The notes under the pieces are model-generated. The model saw only the letters and a program-made list of their open reading frames with translations. It was not told the origin of the DNA and made no database searches. 64,000 bases of DNA from an uncultured Gammaproteobacteria bacterium (GTDB lineage Bacteria > Pseudomonadota > Gammaproteobacteria > Steroidobacterales > XN24). The stretch is taken from NCBI GenBank assembly GCA_937924335.1, contig CALDWW010000004.1:1-64000 (forward strand), read 5' to 3'. Of the stretch, positions 9,801 through 17,800 are shown piece by piece. Made by a program: the position numbers and the translations under genes. Within the stretch, counting starts at the first letter, position 1. Every line of letters starts with the position of its first letter.

Positions 9801-9960
9801 AACGGGCGCCGAGGTGACCCGCAGGATCGCCGCGCCGATGGTGGGTGGAGTGATCAGTCTGTTGCCCCTGGCGCTTCTTGTGATTCCGGCACTGTACCTG
9901 CTGTATCAGCGCCGGGCGGTCCCGGTTGAACCGCCTGTTGAGACTGACGAGTCGACCTGA
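6829..9960 (+). CDS. cusA: Cu(I)/Ag(I) RND efflux transporter CusA
   Basis: Inner-membrane proton-driven pump of 1043 residues. I chose the start at 6829 (MINSVIRWSVANR), because the frame upstream overlaps cusB and is not CusA-like. The three metal-binding methionines of E. coli CusA (M573, M623, M672) correspond to M564, M614 and M663 here, all with the same offset of nine. They lie in the conserved contexts MYMPTTLPG, TDPAPLTMIE and RIDMLATGI. This supports monovalent copper/silver rather than the zinc/cobalt Czc type. Twelve transmembrane helices are arranged as usual in RND proteins. Confidence 0.93.
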   Translation: MINSVIRWSVANRTVVIMLAAILAAWGIYALKKTPVDAIPDLSDVQVIIRTSFPGQAPRVVEDQVTYPLATSMLAVPGAVTVRGYSFFGDSYVYILFEDGTDIYWARSRVLEYLSQAATALPAGVKPALGPDATGVGWVFQYALIDRSGRHDVAELRSLQDWFLKYELQSLPGVSEVASVGGMVRQYEILLDPERLRAWGISLLQVRQAVASGNQEVGGSVIELGEAEYMVRATGYVDSLDKLRNLPLNVTAGGVPVLLGDVADVRFGPAPRRGVADLNGEGEAVGGIVVMRWGENATDVIDAVRNRLDELASGLPEGVEIVTVYDRSALIERAQDSLRGKLVEELFLVALVCALFLFHFRSTLVAVISLPLGVLVAFIAMHQLGINANIMSLGGIAIAIGVMVDAAIVMVENLHKHMQEADDRTHWQRVYDAASEVGPAIFFSLLVITVSFLPVFALQAQEGRLFSPLAYTKTFAMAGAALLAITLVPVLMGYFVRGRIRPENANPLNRFFRFLYRPVLAISLRFPKTVIVGALLLVVATLWPASRLGTEFMPNLDEGDLMYMPTTLPGISVGEARQLLQQTDRLIATVPEVQSVFGKVGRADTATDPAPLTMIESVIQLRPREEWRAGMTLDALKEELDERVRFPGLANAWVMPIKTRIDMLATGIRTPLGIKISGADLGVIQEIGTEIEKLVLAVPGTRSAYAERVLGGRYVVVDIDRIAAARFGLNVDDIQRVIALAVGGMAISESVEGLERYPIRLRFYSDWRDSPEKLRNLPLSTPTGAWIGLGDVAEVRVEKGPAMIRSENARPAGWIFVDVAGPDLGGYVEEVRRRVSEEIQLPAGYSLDWSGQYEYLQRAKARFRVLVPVTIAVIVLLLYLQLRSFAEVLIVLGTLPMSIVGGVWLLYLLDFQVSVAVAVGFIALAGMAVEIGVVMLVYLRQALKAARERGELTTEAVEKAVRDGALLRLRPVLMTVTATLVGLLPVMLGTGTGAEVTRRIAAPMVGGVISLLPLALLVIPALYLLYQRRAVPVEPPVETDEST

Positions 9961-9969
9961 AAGTCGTAT

Positions 9970-9996
9970 AGTCTAGGGAACAAGTTTCCCTAGACT
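9970..9996. terminator. Perfect 11-bp inverted repeat after cusA
   Basis: AGTCTAGGGAA (9970-9980), a five-base loop, then its exact complement (9986-9996), ten bases after the cusA stop. It would form a strong hairpin and most simply ends the cus operon. However, no T-run follows and the stem is symmetrical, so an operator ahead of the next gene is also possible. Confidence 0.45.
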
Positions 9997-10067
9997 CCGT
10001 CCAAACCCTAAGGGGACCGGTGCCTTACGCGTGCCGGCTGGACGCAGCACTCAAAGAATCTTAAACC

Positions 10068-11531
10068 ATGAAAACACTCAAGCCGATCGTCCGGGGTCCG
10101 GCAATACTGGCGCTACTGGCGGTCGCTGGCTGCCAGACGCCGCCGAGCCAACAGACGCCCAAGATGCCCGCTCCGCCGCCGCCGCCGTCAAGCTCACAGA
10201 GTACGCCGCAGCAGTCACAGAGCAGCAGCCAGAGTCAATCTTCATCGCAATCGCAATCGCAATCGCAATCGCAATCGCAGTCGCAGTCCCAGTCCCAGTC
10301 GGAATCCCAGTCGGAATCCCAGTCCCAGTCGCAAACCCAGTCGCAAACCCAGTCCCAACAGAGTGCACAGTCGCAGGACTCGGGACAGCAGACCTCTCAG
10401 GGCGGCGGTAGCCAGTCTGGCGAGCAGGGTCAGTCAGGGGCTCAGGGGCAGGGCAGTCAGCAGTCTTCCAGTGGCGCCGATGGACAGGGTGGCCAGCAGG
10501 GCTCTTCTGGCACTCAGGGGACGTCTGCGGGCTCTCAGGGCGCTTCAGGTGCCCAGGGACAGCAAGGCTCGCAGCAGGCATCGTCCGGACAGCAGGGTCA
10601 GGACAGCAGCCAGGGTGGCCAGCAGGGCGGGCAGCAGGGCGGTCAGCAAGGCGGGCAGCAAGGTGGTCAGGCGGGTGCACAGCAGGCCTCGACAGGCGCC
10701 AGTGGACAGCCAGGCCAGCAGCAGGGTCAAGCGGGTTCGCAGGGACCTGCGGGCCAGCCCGGGTCAGCGCAAACCGGAGCCGGCGGCAGCGGCATGACCG
10801 ACGCGGTCGCCGAGGCTATCGCCCGGGCCATGGGTAGCGGCGGAATGACCGGAGCTACCGGGCAACCCGGGACGGCTGATACGGCCGGCGGCCAGCCGGG
10901 CGACTCGTCATCGCAGGGACAGGGCTCCCAGGCGGCAGCCGGCGACTCCCAGGGACAGGCTTCCGCCGGCGGCGGCACATCCGCGAGTGGCGCCGGACCT
11001 GATCTGCCCGCTGGCGGGTCCGGTGGAGGCTACGGCGGCGCAACCGGCGGCCCCGGCGGCCAGCAGGGTGGTGGCGGAATCGGTCAGACCGAAAGCGAGC
11101 ATGTCGGCTCGCTGGACAAGGCATTGTCGGAGTCACTCGAGGGTTTCGAGGTCGCGATGGCCGGCGAACAGGTCAGGGTTGCCGAGCGCAATGCCGACCA
11201 GCGAGACTCTGGAGGCGGCGGTGCAGCGGATCTGCCTTCTGGCGGTGGCGGCGGGTATCCGGACGACGCGGGCGGCGGTGGCGGGGGAGAGTTCCCGCAG
11301 CAGCAGCCGAGCACCGGTGCCGGCGAGTCAACGAGGCCTTCCAACACGTCCGGCCCTGGTGGCGTGGGCGGCTCGGTTCCAGAAGACGTGGGCGACGGCA
11401 GGGATGACGATATCGTGGCCCGCCAGTTGCGCGAGGCCGCCCAGAAAGAGCCTGATCCGGAGTTGCGTGAGAAACTCTGGGAGGAGTACCGCGCATACAA
11501 GAACAGCGTAGGCAGCCAGGACGGAAGTTAA
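10068..11531 (+). CDS. Gln/Ser/Gly-repeat lipoprotein, first gene of the VWA/ExbB-like cluster
   Basis: Predicted lipoprotein of 487 residues. The signal peptide ends in VAGC with the lipid-accepting Cys at residue 22. A Pro-rich linker is followed by an (S/Q)n tract (about residues 45-105), then Gln-Gly repeats (QQGGQQGG), then Gly/Ser-rich sequence; nearly 400 residues are low complexity and probably disordered. Two short ordered segments stand out: EHVGSLDKALSESLEGFEV (about residues 344-362), and the charged C-terminus with IVARQLREAAQKEPD and REKLWEEYRAYKN. The latter looks like a conserved helical pair and may be the functional end. The next gene starts four bases after its stop. Function unknown; a flexible tether across the periplasm is inference. 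Confidence 0.75.
   Translation: MKTLKPIVRGPAILALLAVAGCQTPPSQQTPKMPAPPPPPSSSQSTPQQSQSSSQSQSSSQSQSQSQSQSQSQSQSQSESQSESQSQSQTQSQTQSQQSAQSQDSGQQTSQGGGSQSGEQGQSGAQGQGSQQSSSGADGQGGQQGSSGTQGTSAGSQGASGAQGQQGSQQASSGQQGQDSSQGGQQGGQQGGQQGGQQGGQAGAQQASTGASGQPGQQQGQAGSQGPAGQPGSAQTGAGGSGMTDAVAEAIARAMGSGGMTGATGQPGTADTAGGQPGDSSSQGQGSQAAAGDSQGQASAGGGTSASGAGPDLPAGGSGGGYGGATGGPGGQQGGGGIGQTESEHVGSLDKALSESLEGFEVAMAGEQVRVAERNADQRDSGGGGAADLPSGGGGGYPDDAGGGGGGEFPQQQPSTGAGESTRPSNTSGPGGVGGSVPEDVGDGRDDDIVARQLREAAQKEPDPELREKLWEEYRAYKNSVGSQDGS
10245..10358 (+). repeat. 19 hexanucleotide units (TCGCAA/TCCCAG type) coding for Ser-Gln
   Basis: Five perfect TCGCAA copies at 10245-10274, then fourteen near-copies (TCGCAG, TCCCAG, TCGGAA, ACCCAG). 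The unit is six bases, so copy-number change keeps the frame and alters only the length of the Ser-Gln tract. Confidence 0.9.
10620..10667 (+). repeat. Four 12-bp units coding for Gln-Gln-Gly-Gly
   Basis: Four consecutive units of the type CAGCAGGGCGGG, differing at a few third positions, in the Gln-Gly part of the repeat lipoprotein. As with the hexamers, unit gain or loss stays in frame. Confidence 0.85.
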
Positions 11532-11534
11532 ACT

Positions 11535-12770
11535 GTGTACCGTTACCCCCCATCGACGATCGCATGCACCATGGCGCTGTCCGTGGTGCTATCGGGTTGT
11601 GTCGTCAGCGAGACCCGACCAGTGGAGTACCAGCCCGCCGTCAACGCGCAGGTAGAGATACCGTCCGAGCAACTCCTGTCCGTGGCGATAGTCGAGTTCG
11701 ATCCGGGACTGCCGGAAGCGGAGGAGCTGTCGATCGAGGAGACCGGCGTACCGGCGGAAGTCCGCAGGGCGGAATCGCGCTTCATTGCCTATCACCTCAA
11801 GGCGACGCTGGAACAGACAAGTCAGTGGGGCGCCGTCAGAGTGATTCCCCAGCCCCGCGAGGGATCCGAACTCGTCATCAAGGGGGAGATTCTGCATTCG
11901 GGCGGCGAGTCACTTGAGTTGCGCGTTCGGGCCACGGACGCCACCGGGCATGAGTGGATCGACAACAAGTATGAAGGCCGGGCCGATTCTGGCACCTACT
12001 CGGACGGAGACATCCTCGGCCGGGATCCGTTCCAGAACGTCTACAATTCCATCGCCAACGACCTGCTCGCTGCCCGCGCCGGGATAGAGGGCATACAGCT
12101 GGCCCGTATCAGACAGGTGGCGGAGCTTCGATTCGCCGAGGATCTCGCACCCGAACTCTACGGCGACTATCTGTCGAGGGACAAGAGAGGCGACTACGAG
12201 ATCATACGGCTGCCGGCAGACGGCGATCCGATGCAGGGACGCGTTGACGCTGTCAGGGACCGGGATCTCTTGTTCGTTGATACGCTGAACGAGTACTACG
12301 CCGGCTTCTACCGTGAGATGGAAGAGCCCTACGACAGTTGGCGCAAGTACAGCTACGATGAAGCGCTGGCACTTCGTGAACTCAAGGCGGCAGCGCGCTG
12401 GCGGAAGCTGGTCGGCGCCGCAGCGGTGGTCGGTTCGGTGATGGTCGACTCGGATACCCGGACCGGGGATGTAGCCGGAGACGTCATGCTGATCGGCGGC
12501 ATCGAACTGTTCCGCCAGGGTATGCAGGTGAGCAAGGAGGCGAAAATGCAGGAGGAAGTGCTCGCCGAACTGGGTACGTCTTTCGGCCAGGAGATCCAGC
12601 CGGCCGTCGTGGACGTGGCCGGAGAGACCCGCCGCCTGGAAGGATCGGTAGCCACCCAGTACGTGGAATGGCGCAAACTGCTGCGCGAGATCTATGAGGC
12701 CGAAACCGGTCTGGCGGCAGGCGCTTCTGACGCGGGCATGGCCGAACTGGCCGACGAACCAAGCCCGTAG
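11535..12770 (+). CDS. Uncharacterised lipoprotein of the VWA/ExbB-like cluster
   Basis: Lipoprotein of 411 residues starting at GTG 11535, with signal peptide ending LSGC (Cys22). Residues about 45-140 (LLSVAIVEFDPG ... ELVIKGEILHSGGESLELRVR) have the alpha/beta look of LpoB/CsgG-type outer-membrane lipoproteins: a predicted strand-helix unit that scores a total and re-exports a value. This is resemblance, not a match. A glycine/alanine hydrophobic stretch (KLVGAAAVVGSVMVDSDT, about 296-313) may be membrane-associated. It lies between the repeat lipoprotein and the kinase with gaps of 3 and 5 bases, so it is clearly the same operon. Confidence 0.7.
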   Translation: MYRYPPSTIACTMALSVVLSGCVVSETRPVEYQPAVNAQVEIPSEQLLSVAIVEFDPGLPEAEELSIEETGVPAEVRRAESRFIAYHLKATLEQTSQWGAVRVIPQPREGSELVIKGEILHSGGESLELRVRATDATGHEWIDNKYEGRADSGTYSDGDILGRDPFQNVYNSIANDLLAARAGIEGIQLARIRQVAELRFAEDLAPELYGDYLSRDKRGDYEIIRLPADGDPMQGRVDAVRDRDLLFVDTLNEYYAGFYREMEEPYDSWRKYSYDEALALRELKAAARWRKLVGAAAVVGSVMVDSDTRTGDVAGDVMLIGGIELFRQGMQVSKEAKMQEEVLAELGTSFGQEIQPAVVDVAGETRRLEGSVATQYVEWRKLLREIYEAETGLAAGASDAGMAELADEPSP

Positions 12771-12775
12771 GATCC

Positions 12776-15082
12776 ATGTCGGAGCTGGCACCGGGCCAAG
12801 CCCTCGAATCGCGTTTCGAACTTCTCCGCCTGCTCGGACGAGGCGGCATGGGACAGGTCTGGCTCGCCCTGGACCGGGAACTGCAGGAGCGGGTCGCGGT
12901 CAAGGTCCTGGATGACTCGCTGGCGGCCGACGATTCCATGGTGGAGTTGCTGCGTCACGAGTGTCGCCAGGCCCGCCGGCTGATCCACCCGAACATCGTC
13001 CGCATCTTCGACTTTCACAAGTCCGAAGACCATGCGTTCATTTCCATGGAGTTCGTCGAGGGTGGCGAGCTCGGCCAGCTCAGGGACGATCGACCCGAGG
13101 AGATCCTCGCCAAGGTCGTGCCGCTCACCGCCGCGCTGGGATATGCGCATGCCCAGGGCATCGTTCACCGCGACCTCAAGCCCTCAAACGTCCTGATCGA
13201 CAGAGAAGGCAGGCCAAGACTGGTCGATTTCGGCATCGCCGGATTGCTGCGCGGTGGCGGTGGGATGCGCATTTCGGGGGGTGGTTCCCCACTGTCGATG
13301 AGCCCCCAGCAGCGCGCGGGCATGCCGCCCTCGCCTGCAGACGACACCTTTGCACTGGGCGTGCTGATCTACGAACTCGTATCCGGATTCCCGCCGAGCG
13401 TAGACGAGGAACAGCCCCCACCGGAGCCGATTCGCTCGAGGATGAATTATGCGGTGCCGAGGCGCCTCCAGAAATTGGTCTCCCGACTGCTGGTCGCGGA
13501 CGCCGCCTGGCGACTGACGGATACGGAGGAGATCGGAAGGGAGCTCGAGGCTGCGCTGCAGGAGTGCCGTAACAGGACGCTGCCGCCGCAGGCGAGCGTC
13601 GTCGCCGAAGGCGGTGATGACGTGGGTGCCGTGCCGGTATCACCGGTGCCCCGGGCCAGCGTCAGCGGCGTCCCGGATCCTGAACATCGACCGAAGTCCA
13701 TGGCTATTGTCTGGGGCGCGTTTGCGCTGCTCGCGCTGGCCCTTGTCGGCGTCATCTTCGTGCTTCCCGGCGTCGTCGAGCGGGACAACGGAGACGAGGC
13801 CGCGACGGCTGTCGAGGCGCCGGAAGCGCCGACGGAAGACGAACTCGAGAAGCTGGCGGCCGCCAAGGCGGACGCTGACGCGGCGGCAGGCAGATTCGGG
13901 GAATTGAAAACGGCCCTGATCGATCGGGAGGTGGAGGCCTGGGGCAAGGCGGTTTTCGCCGATGCATTGTTGCTGGCGGACACTGCTGACAAGGCTGCGG
14001 AGTCGGCCCAGTATGCCACTGCGCTCGAGACCTGGCGCCAGGCTATCGGGGCCCTGGAGGCTCTGGACGCCCGTTCACGGGAGCTGCTGGACGCGGCCCT
14101 GAAGAGGGGTGCGTCAGCTCTTGCGGAGGGGCGCGGCATTGACGCAGCCACTGCTTTCAACACCGCGCTGGCCCATGACCCGGAGAACGAGACCGCTATG
14201 CACGGACTGGCCCGCGCGGCAAATATCGAGCGCGTCTTCGAGCTGCTGGAAGAAGGTCGCAGGCTGGAAGAGGAGGGCAGACTGAACGAGGCCCGTGAGC
14301 GCTTCGTGGAGGTTTCGTTGCTCGACGCCGAGGTCGCGGGCCCCCGCGAGGCGATCGCCCGCATTGATGCGGCGCTGCTGGCCCGCAGCTATACAGGGGC
14401 CATGTCGCGCGCATACGCGCTGCTGTCAGCTGCTCGCTACGAGGAAGCGATCTCCGCATTCCGTGAAGCCGCCCGCATCCGGCCGGGAGCCAGCGAACCG
14501 GCCGAGGGCATAGCCCGCGCCGAGGAAGAGAGGCGCGTTGCCGGGATTTCTGGTCAGCGTCGGCGGGCGGAGAGTCTCGAGGCCGCGGAGGGCTGGAGAC
14601 AGGCTCTGGAGATTTACCAGGCGATTCTGGCGAAAGATCCGAGCATCGTGTTCGCCCAGCAAGGCAGCCGCCGGGCAGGTTCCCGGGCTGCCCTCGACGC
14701 CCGCCTCGAAGGCTTGCTCGCGGATCCGGAAAGACTCTATTCGGAACAGGTCCAGGCGAGTGCGCGCGCTGCTCTCGCGGATGCGAACACAGTCGACAAT
14801 CCCGGGCCCCGTCTTCAGCAGCAGACGAGTCGCCTGGTGACGCTGATCCAAGAGGCGATGGTACCGGTGCTCGTCAAGCTGGAGTCCGACAACGAGACCG
14901 AGATTACGCTGTTTCGCGTCGGCCGGCTGGGTACCTTCGACCGCTATGAACTCGAGTTGCGGCCGGGTACCTACACGATCGTCGGCACGCGAAGGGGTTT
15001 CCGTGACGTTCGCCAACAGTTTACGATCCGACCGGGCGCCCCGGCCGGGCCGTTCAGTATCCGTTGCGAGGAGCCAATTTGA
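12776..15082 (+). CDS. Transmembrane Ser/Thr protein kinase with TPR-like extracytoplasmic region
   Basis: Hanks-type kinase of 768 residues. The kinase domain covers about residues 12-270: glycine loop GRGGMGQV from G21, lysine K43 in VAVKV, catalytic loop HRDLKPSN with D133, and metal-binding D151-F-G. One membrane helix (AIVWGAFALLALALVGVIF) lies at about 309-330. The remainder is Ala/Glu-rich, with helical repeats of TPR type near 440-650. The C-terminal 60 residues (YELELRPGTYTIVGTRRGF) resemble a PEGA module. All catalytic residues are present, so it should be active; likely substrates are partners read by the FHA domains encoded downstream. The stop sits just before the start of the next gene. 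Confidence 0.9.
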   Translation: MSELAPGQALESRFELLRLLGRGGMGQVWLALDRELQERVAVKVLDDSLAADDSMVELLRHECRQARRLIHPNIVRIFDFHKSEDHAFISMEFVEGGELGQLRDDRPEEILAKVVPLTAALGYAHAQGIVHRDLKPSNVLIDREGRPRLVDFGIAGLLRGGGGMRISGGGSPLSMSPQQRAGMPPSPADDTFALGVLIYELVSGFPPSVDEEQPPPEPIRSRMNYAVPRRLQKLVSRLLVADAAWRLTDTEEIGRELEAALQECRNRTLPPQASVVAEGGDDVGAVPVSPVPRASVSGVPDPEHRPKSMAIVWGAFALLALALVGVIFVLPGVVERDNGDEAATAVEAPEAPTEDELEKLAAAKADADAAAGRFGELKTALIDREVEAWGKAVFADALLLADTADKAAESAQYATALETWRQAIGALEALDARSRELLDAALKRGASALAEGRGIDAATAFNTALAHDPENETAMHGLARAANIERVFELLEEGRRLEEEGRLNEARERFVEVSLLDAEVAGPREAIARIDAALLARSYTGAMSRAYALLSAARYEEAISAFREAARIRPGASEPAEGIARAEEERRVAGISGQRRRAESLEAAEGWRQALEIYQAILAKDPSIVFAQQGSRRAGSRAALDARLEGLLADPERLYSEQVQASARAALADANTVDNPGPRLQQQTSRLVTLIQEAMVPVLVKLESDNETEITLFRVGRLGTFDRYELELRPGTYTIVGTRRGFRDVRQQFTIRPGAPAGPFSIRCEEPI

Positions 15083-15084
15083 GC

Positions 15085-17517
15085 ATGCCCATCGTGGTCC
15101 AGGATGTTGTCGGTCGCAGGGAGTACGCGCCTGAGGACTTGCCGCTGGCGATCGGCCCGACAGAGAGCGACGAGATCAGGATCCCCGACTCGGCATCCTC
15201 GGGCACCTGTGCTTTCCTTGGCCATTCCGCGGGGCGATTCTTCGTTCAACCCGGACCGGAACGTCAGGGCGCATCGTTGAATGGAACTGCTCTGGCCGAT
15301 TCCCGCTGGCTGGAGGGTGGAGAAGTGCTCGTTGCGGGGGTCTGCGAAGTGACATTCGCCATCGGGCCTGCCGGGTTGTCGGTCACCGTTACGGCGTCCG
15401 ACGAGGCGCGCGACACGCTGCCGCCGGTGATAGAGCCCGGCATGACCGGAGATGCGGCCACGGACGCGCCGCCGGAAGAGACCATCAAGCCGCTCGACTA
15501 CCGGCCGGTCAGAAATCTCGGCAAGCCGGGGAAACGTCGTTTTCCGATCGTAGGGGCGGTGCTGTTCTCGGCTTTGTGCATCCTGGGGCTCGCATCCTGG
15601 TTTATGTTCACTGCCCGATCGGTGGAAGTACTCGTGACACCACAGCCCGAGTCCCTTTCGGTCGGGGGAGGCCTGGTCATCAGCTTCGGGCCGAGATACC
15701 TGATGCGGCCCGGCCAGTATCGGGTAGAGGCCGACCTGGCAGCCTACGAGCCGCTCTCCGAAGATGTCGAGATTACCGATGAGCGAGCCCAGACCATCCA
15801 GCTGACGATGACCCGGTTACCGGACCGGCTGCATGTCGCGACCGGTGAGTTGACCGGCGCGCAGGTTTCGCTGGACGGCGAGCCGGCAGGCGAGACCCCC
15901 TTGGCCGATCATGCGGTACGGCCCGGGCGCTATCGGCTGGAGATCAGCGCGGACCGGTATGTGACCTATGTAGAGGAACTGGACGTCGAGGGCGGGGGCG
16001 CCGAGATCCGTCGGGCGGTGGAGCTTGTGCCAGACTGGGCCGCTGTGATCATCGCCAGCCGACCCGAAGGTGCCACGGTGTTGGCCGACGGTCAGGAGGT
16101 CGGCGTCACGCCACTGGAGTTCGAGTTGCGCTCCGGCCGCCATGAACTCGAGGTACGCAAGCCCGGATTCAAGACGTGGCGGGAACCGGTCACCGTGGAA
16201 CCCGCGACGCCGATGGAAATTCCCGAGATCGTCATGCGGCCGTCGGATGGCCGGCTGGTGGTCAGGAGCGAGCCGCCCGGGGCAACAGTGCTGGTCGATG
16301 GCCAGTTCCGCGGCCAGGCGCCGTTGCGGCTCGACCTGGATCCCGGACGGCAGTACCAGATTGAGGTCAGCCAGGCCGGATATCAGGCCCTGTCGAGACC
16401 CATTAGACTGAAGTCGGGTCAGACCCGCAGCGAGACCTTCCGGCTGGCCGCAGTCATCGGCGTTATCGAACTCGCGGTGAGTCCCGCGGGGGTCAATCTT
16501 GCCGTCGACGGCAAGCCGGGCGGCCCCGCGCCAAACCGGCTCGAACTCATTGCGACTCCCCACAAGCTGGAGTTCACCAAGCCCGGATACGTATCGCAGA
16601 CAATCAACGTCAAGCCGACTCCCGGGATGCCACAGCGGATGGAGATAAGACTCCTGACCAAGGAGGAGGCTGCGCTGGCGGCCATTCCGAAGAGCATCAC
16701 CACGGCACAGGGAGCGGAACTTGTGCTGGTCCCATCGGGTCGATTCACCATGGGGACTCCGCGAGGGGAACCGGGTCGCCGCGCCAACGAGGGCATGCGG
16801 GAGATCAAGATCAGCAACCCGTACTACGTAGGCGTGCGGGAAGTCACGAATCGCGAGTTCCGGGAGTACCGCCGAGCACACAGCTCGGGGACCGCGATCG
16901 GTTATGGGCTGGACAGCGACGACTACCCGGTGGTTCGGGTGAACTGGCAGGACGCCGCCGCTTATTGCAACTGGCTGAGCCAGCAGGACGCGCTGCCGCC
17001 GGCTTATCGGACAGAGGATGGCCGTCTCGTCGCGATCTGGCCACCGACGACGGGATACCGCTTGCCCACCGAAGCCGAGTGGGTGTGGGCCGCCCGCTAC
17101 TCGGGCAGCACTTCAGCGCCGCAACGGTATCCCTGGGGAGATAGCATGCCGCCAACGCCCGGGTCGGGAAACTATGCCGATGTCTCGGCGCGGGCTGGGC
17201 TGCGGCAGGTGTTGACCAGCTATAACGACGATTATCCTGTCACCGCTCAGGTCGGACGTTTCCGGCCCTCGCGGCTCGGGTTGCTGGACGTCGGTGGGAA
17301 CGTCTCCGAGTGGACCAACGATCTGTATCGGGCCTACACCGGCGCCAGTGCCCCACTGGCCGTCGATCCGAACGGCGCCGAGGAAGGCCGGTACTATGTC
17401 ATACGTGGATCCAGCTGGCGGCACAGTAGTATCAGCGAGCTCAGGATGACGTGGCGGGACTCGGCTGACGAGGCCCGGCCGGATTTGGGTTTCAGGATCA
17501 CGCGTAGTATCAATTGA
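15085..17517 (+). CDS. Transmembrane protein with FHA-like N-terminus, PEGA repeats and FGE-fold domain
   Basis: Protein of about 810 residues. The start is ATG 15085 or TTG 15079, both after GAGGAG. The N-terminal 100 residues (LAIGPTESDEIRIPD ... LNGTALADSRWLEGGEV) look like a degenerate FHA fold. A membrane helix follows at about 153-176 (IVGAVLFSALCILGLASWF). About five PEGA-type repeats fill 180-530; the motif GATVLVDGQFRGQAPL recurs. Residues 540-810 are a formylglycine-generating-enzyme/SUMF1 fold (GRFTMGTPRGEPGRRANEG, YRLPTEAEWVWAARY, GNVSEWTNDLY). The C-terminal RGSSW element reads RHSSISELR, without the cysteines of true FGE. It is therefore probably a binding module or a changed enzyme on the periplasmic side. 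Confidence 0.85.
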   Translation: MPIVVQDVVGRREYAPEDLPLAIGPTESDEIRIPDSASSGTCAFLGHSAGRFFVQPGPERQGASLNGTALADSRWLEGGEVLVAGVCEVTFAIGPAGLSVTVTASDEARDTLPPVIEPGMTGDAATDAPPEETIKPLDYRPVRNLGKPGKRRFPIVGAVLFSALCILGLASWFMFTARSVEVLVTPQPESLSVGGGLVISFGPRYLMRPGQYRVEADLAAYEPLSEDVEITDERAQTIQLTMTRLPDRLHVATGELTGAQVSLDGEPAGETPLADHAVRPGRYRLEISADRYVTYVEELDVEGGGAEIRRAVELVPDWAAVIIASRPEGATVLADGQEVGVTPLEFELRSGRHELEVRKPGFKTWREPVTVEPATPMEIPEIVMRPSDGRLVVRSEPPGATVLVDGQFRGQAPLRLDLDPGRQYQIEVSQAGYQALSRPIRLKSGQTRSETFRLAAVIGVIELAVSPAGVNLAVDGKPGGPAPNRLELIATPHKLEFTKPGYVSQTINVKPTPGMPQRMEIRLLTKEEAALAAIPKSITTAQGAELVLVPSGRFTMGTPRGEPGRRANEGMREIKISNPYYVGVREVTNREFREYRRAHSSGTAIGYGLDSDDYPVVRVNWQDAAAYCNWLSQQDALPPAYRTEDGRLVAIWPPTTGYRLPTEAEWVWAARYSGSTSAPQRYPWGDSMPPTPGSGNYADVSARAGLRQVLTSYNDDYPVTAQVGRFRPSRLGLLDVGGNVSEWTNDLYRAYTGASAPLAVDPNGAEEGRYYVIRGSSWRHSSISELRMTWRDSADEARPDLGFRITRSIN

Positions 17518-17533
17518 CGACCCGGAGATCGTA

Positions 17534-17785
17534 ATGAAGAGCCTTACCGTCATCACACTGCTTGCGTTCCTGCTGGGAGCAGCGCGAGTGTACGGGCAGG
17601 AGGCGCCGGAACAGCCGGCGTCGGAGCAGCAGGAGCAGGAGCAGGAGCAGGAGAGTCAGGTTGGTGACGAGCCGCTGCCTGACATTGACGTCTGGGCGGA
17701 AGGCGACGATTCCGAAGACGACGTTTTCATCCCGTCGGAGTCCATTTCCGCGGATGCCTCAATCGCTTTCCCGACCGATATCTGA
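17534..17785 (+). CDS. Small acidic exported protein
   Basis: An 83-residue protein with a clear signal peptide (LTVITLLAFLLGAARVYG). The mature part of about 60 residues has a Gln/Glu tract (EQQEQEQEQE) and many acidic residues (WAEGDDSEDDVF). GGAG lies six bases before the ATG. It sits between the PEGA/FGE gene and the channel gene with 16- and 15-base gaps, so it belongs to the operon. No family recognised. The Gln-rich tract recalls the large lipoprotein at the operon head. Confidence 0.65.
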   Translation: MKSLTVITLLAFLLGAARVYGQEAPEQPASEQQEQEQEQESQVGDEPLPDIDVWAEGDDSEDDVFIPSESISADASIAFPTDI

Positions 17786-17800
17786 CAGCGGAAACAGGTA

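Noticed and set aside
10245-10358. CRISPR-like repetition
   Set aside because: The units are six bases without spacers and encode Ser-Gln in a real reading frame; it is a coding microsatellite.
10078-10680. Minus-strand frame with an Ala-Ile repeat
   Set aside because: It is the complement of the Ser-Gln repeat, with no ribosome site or homology.
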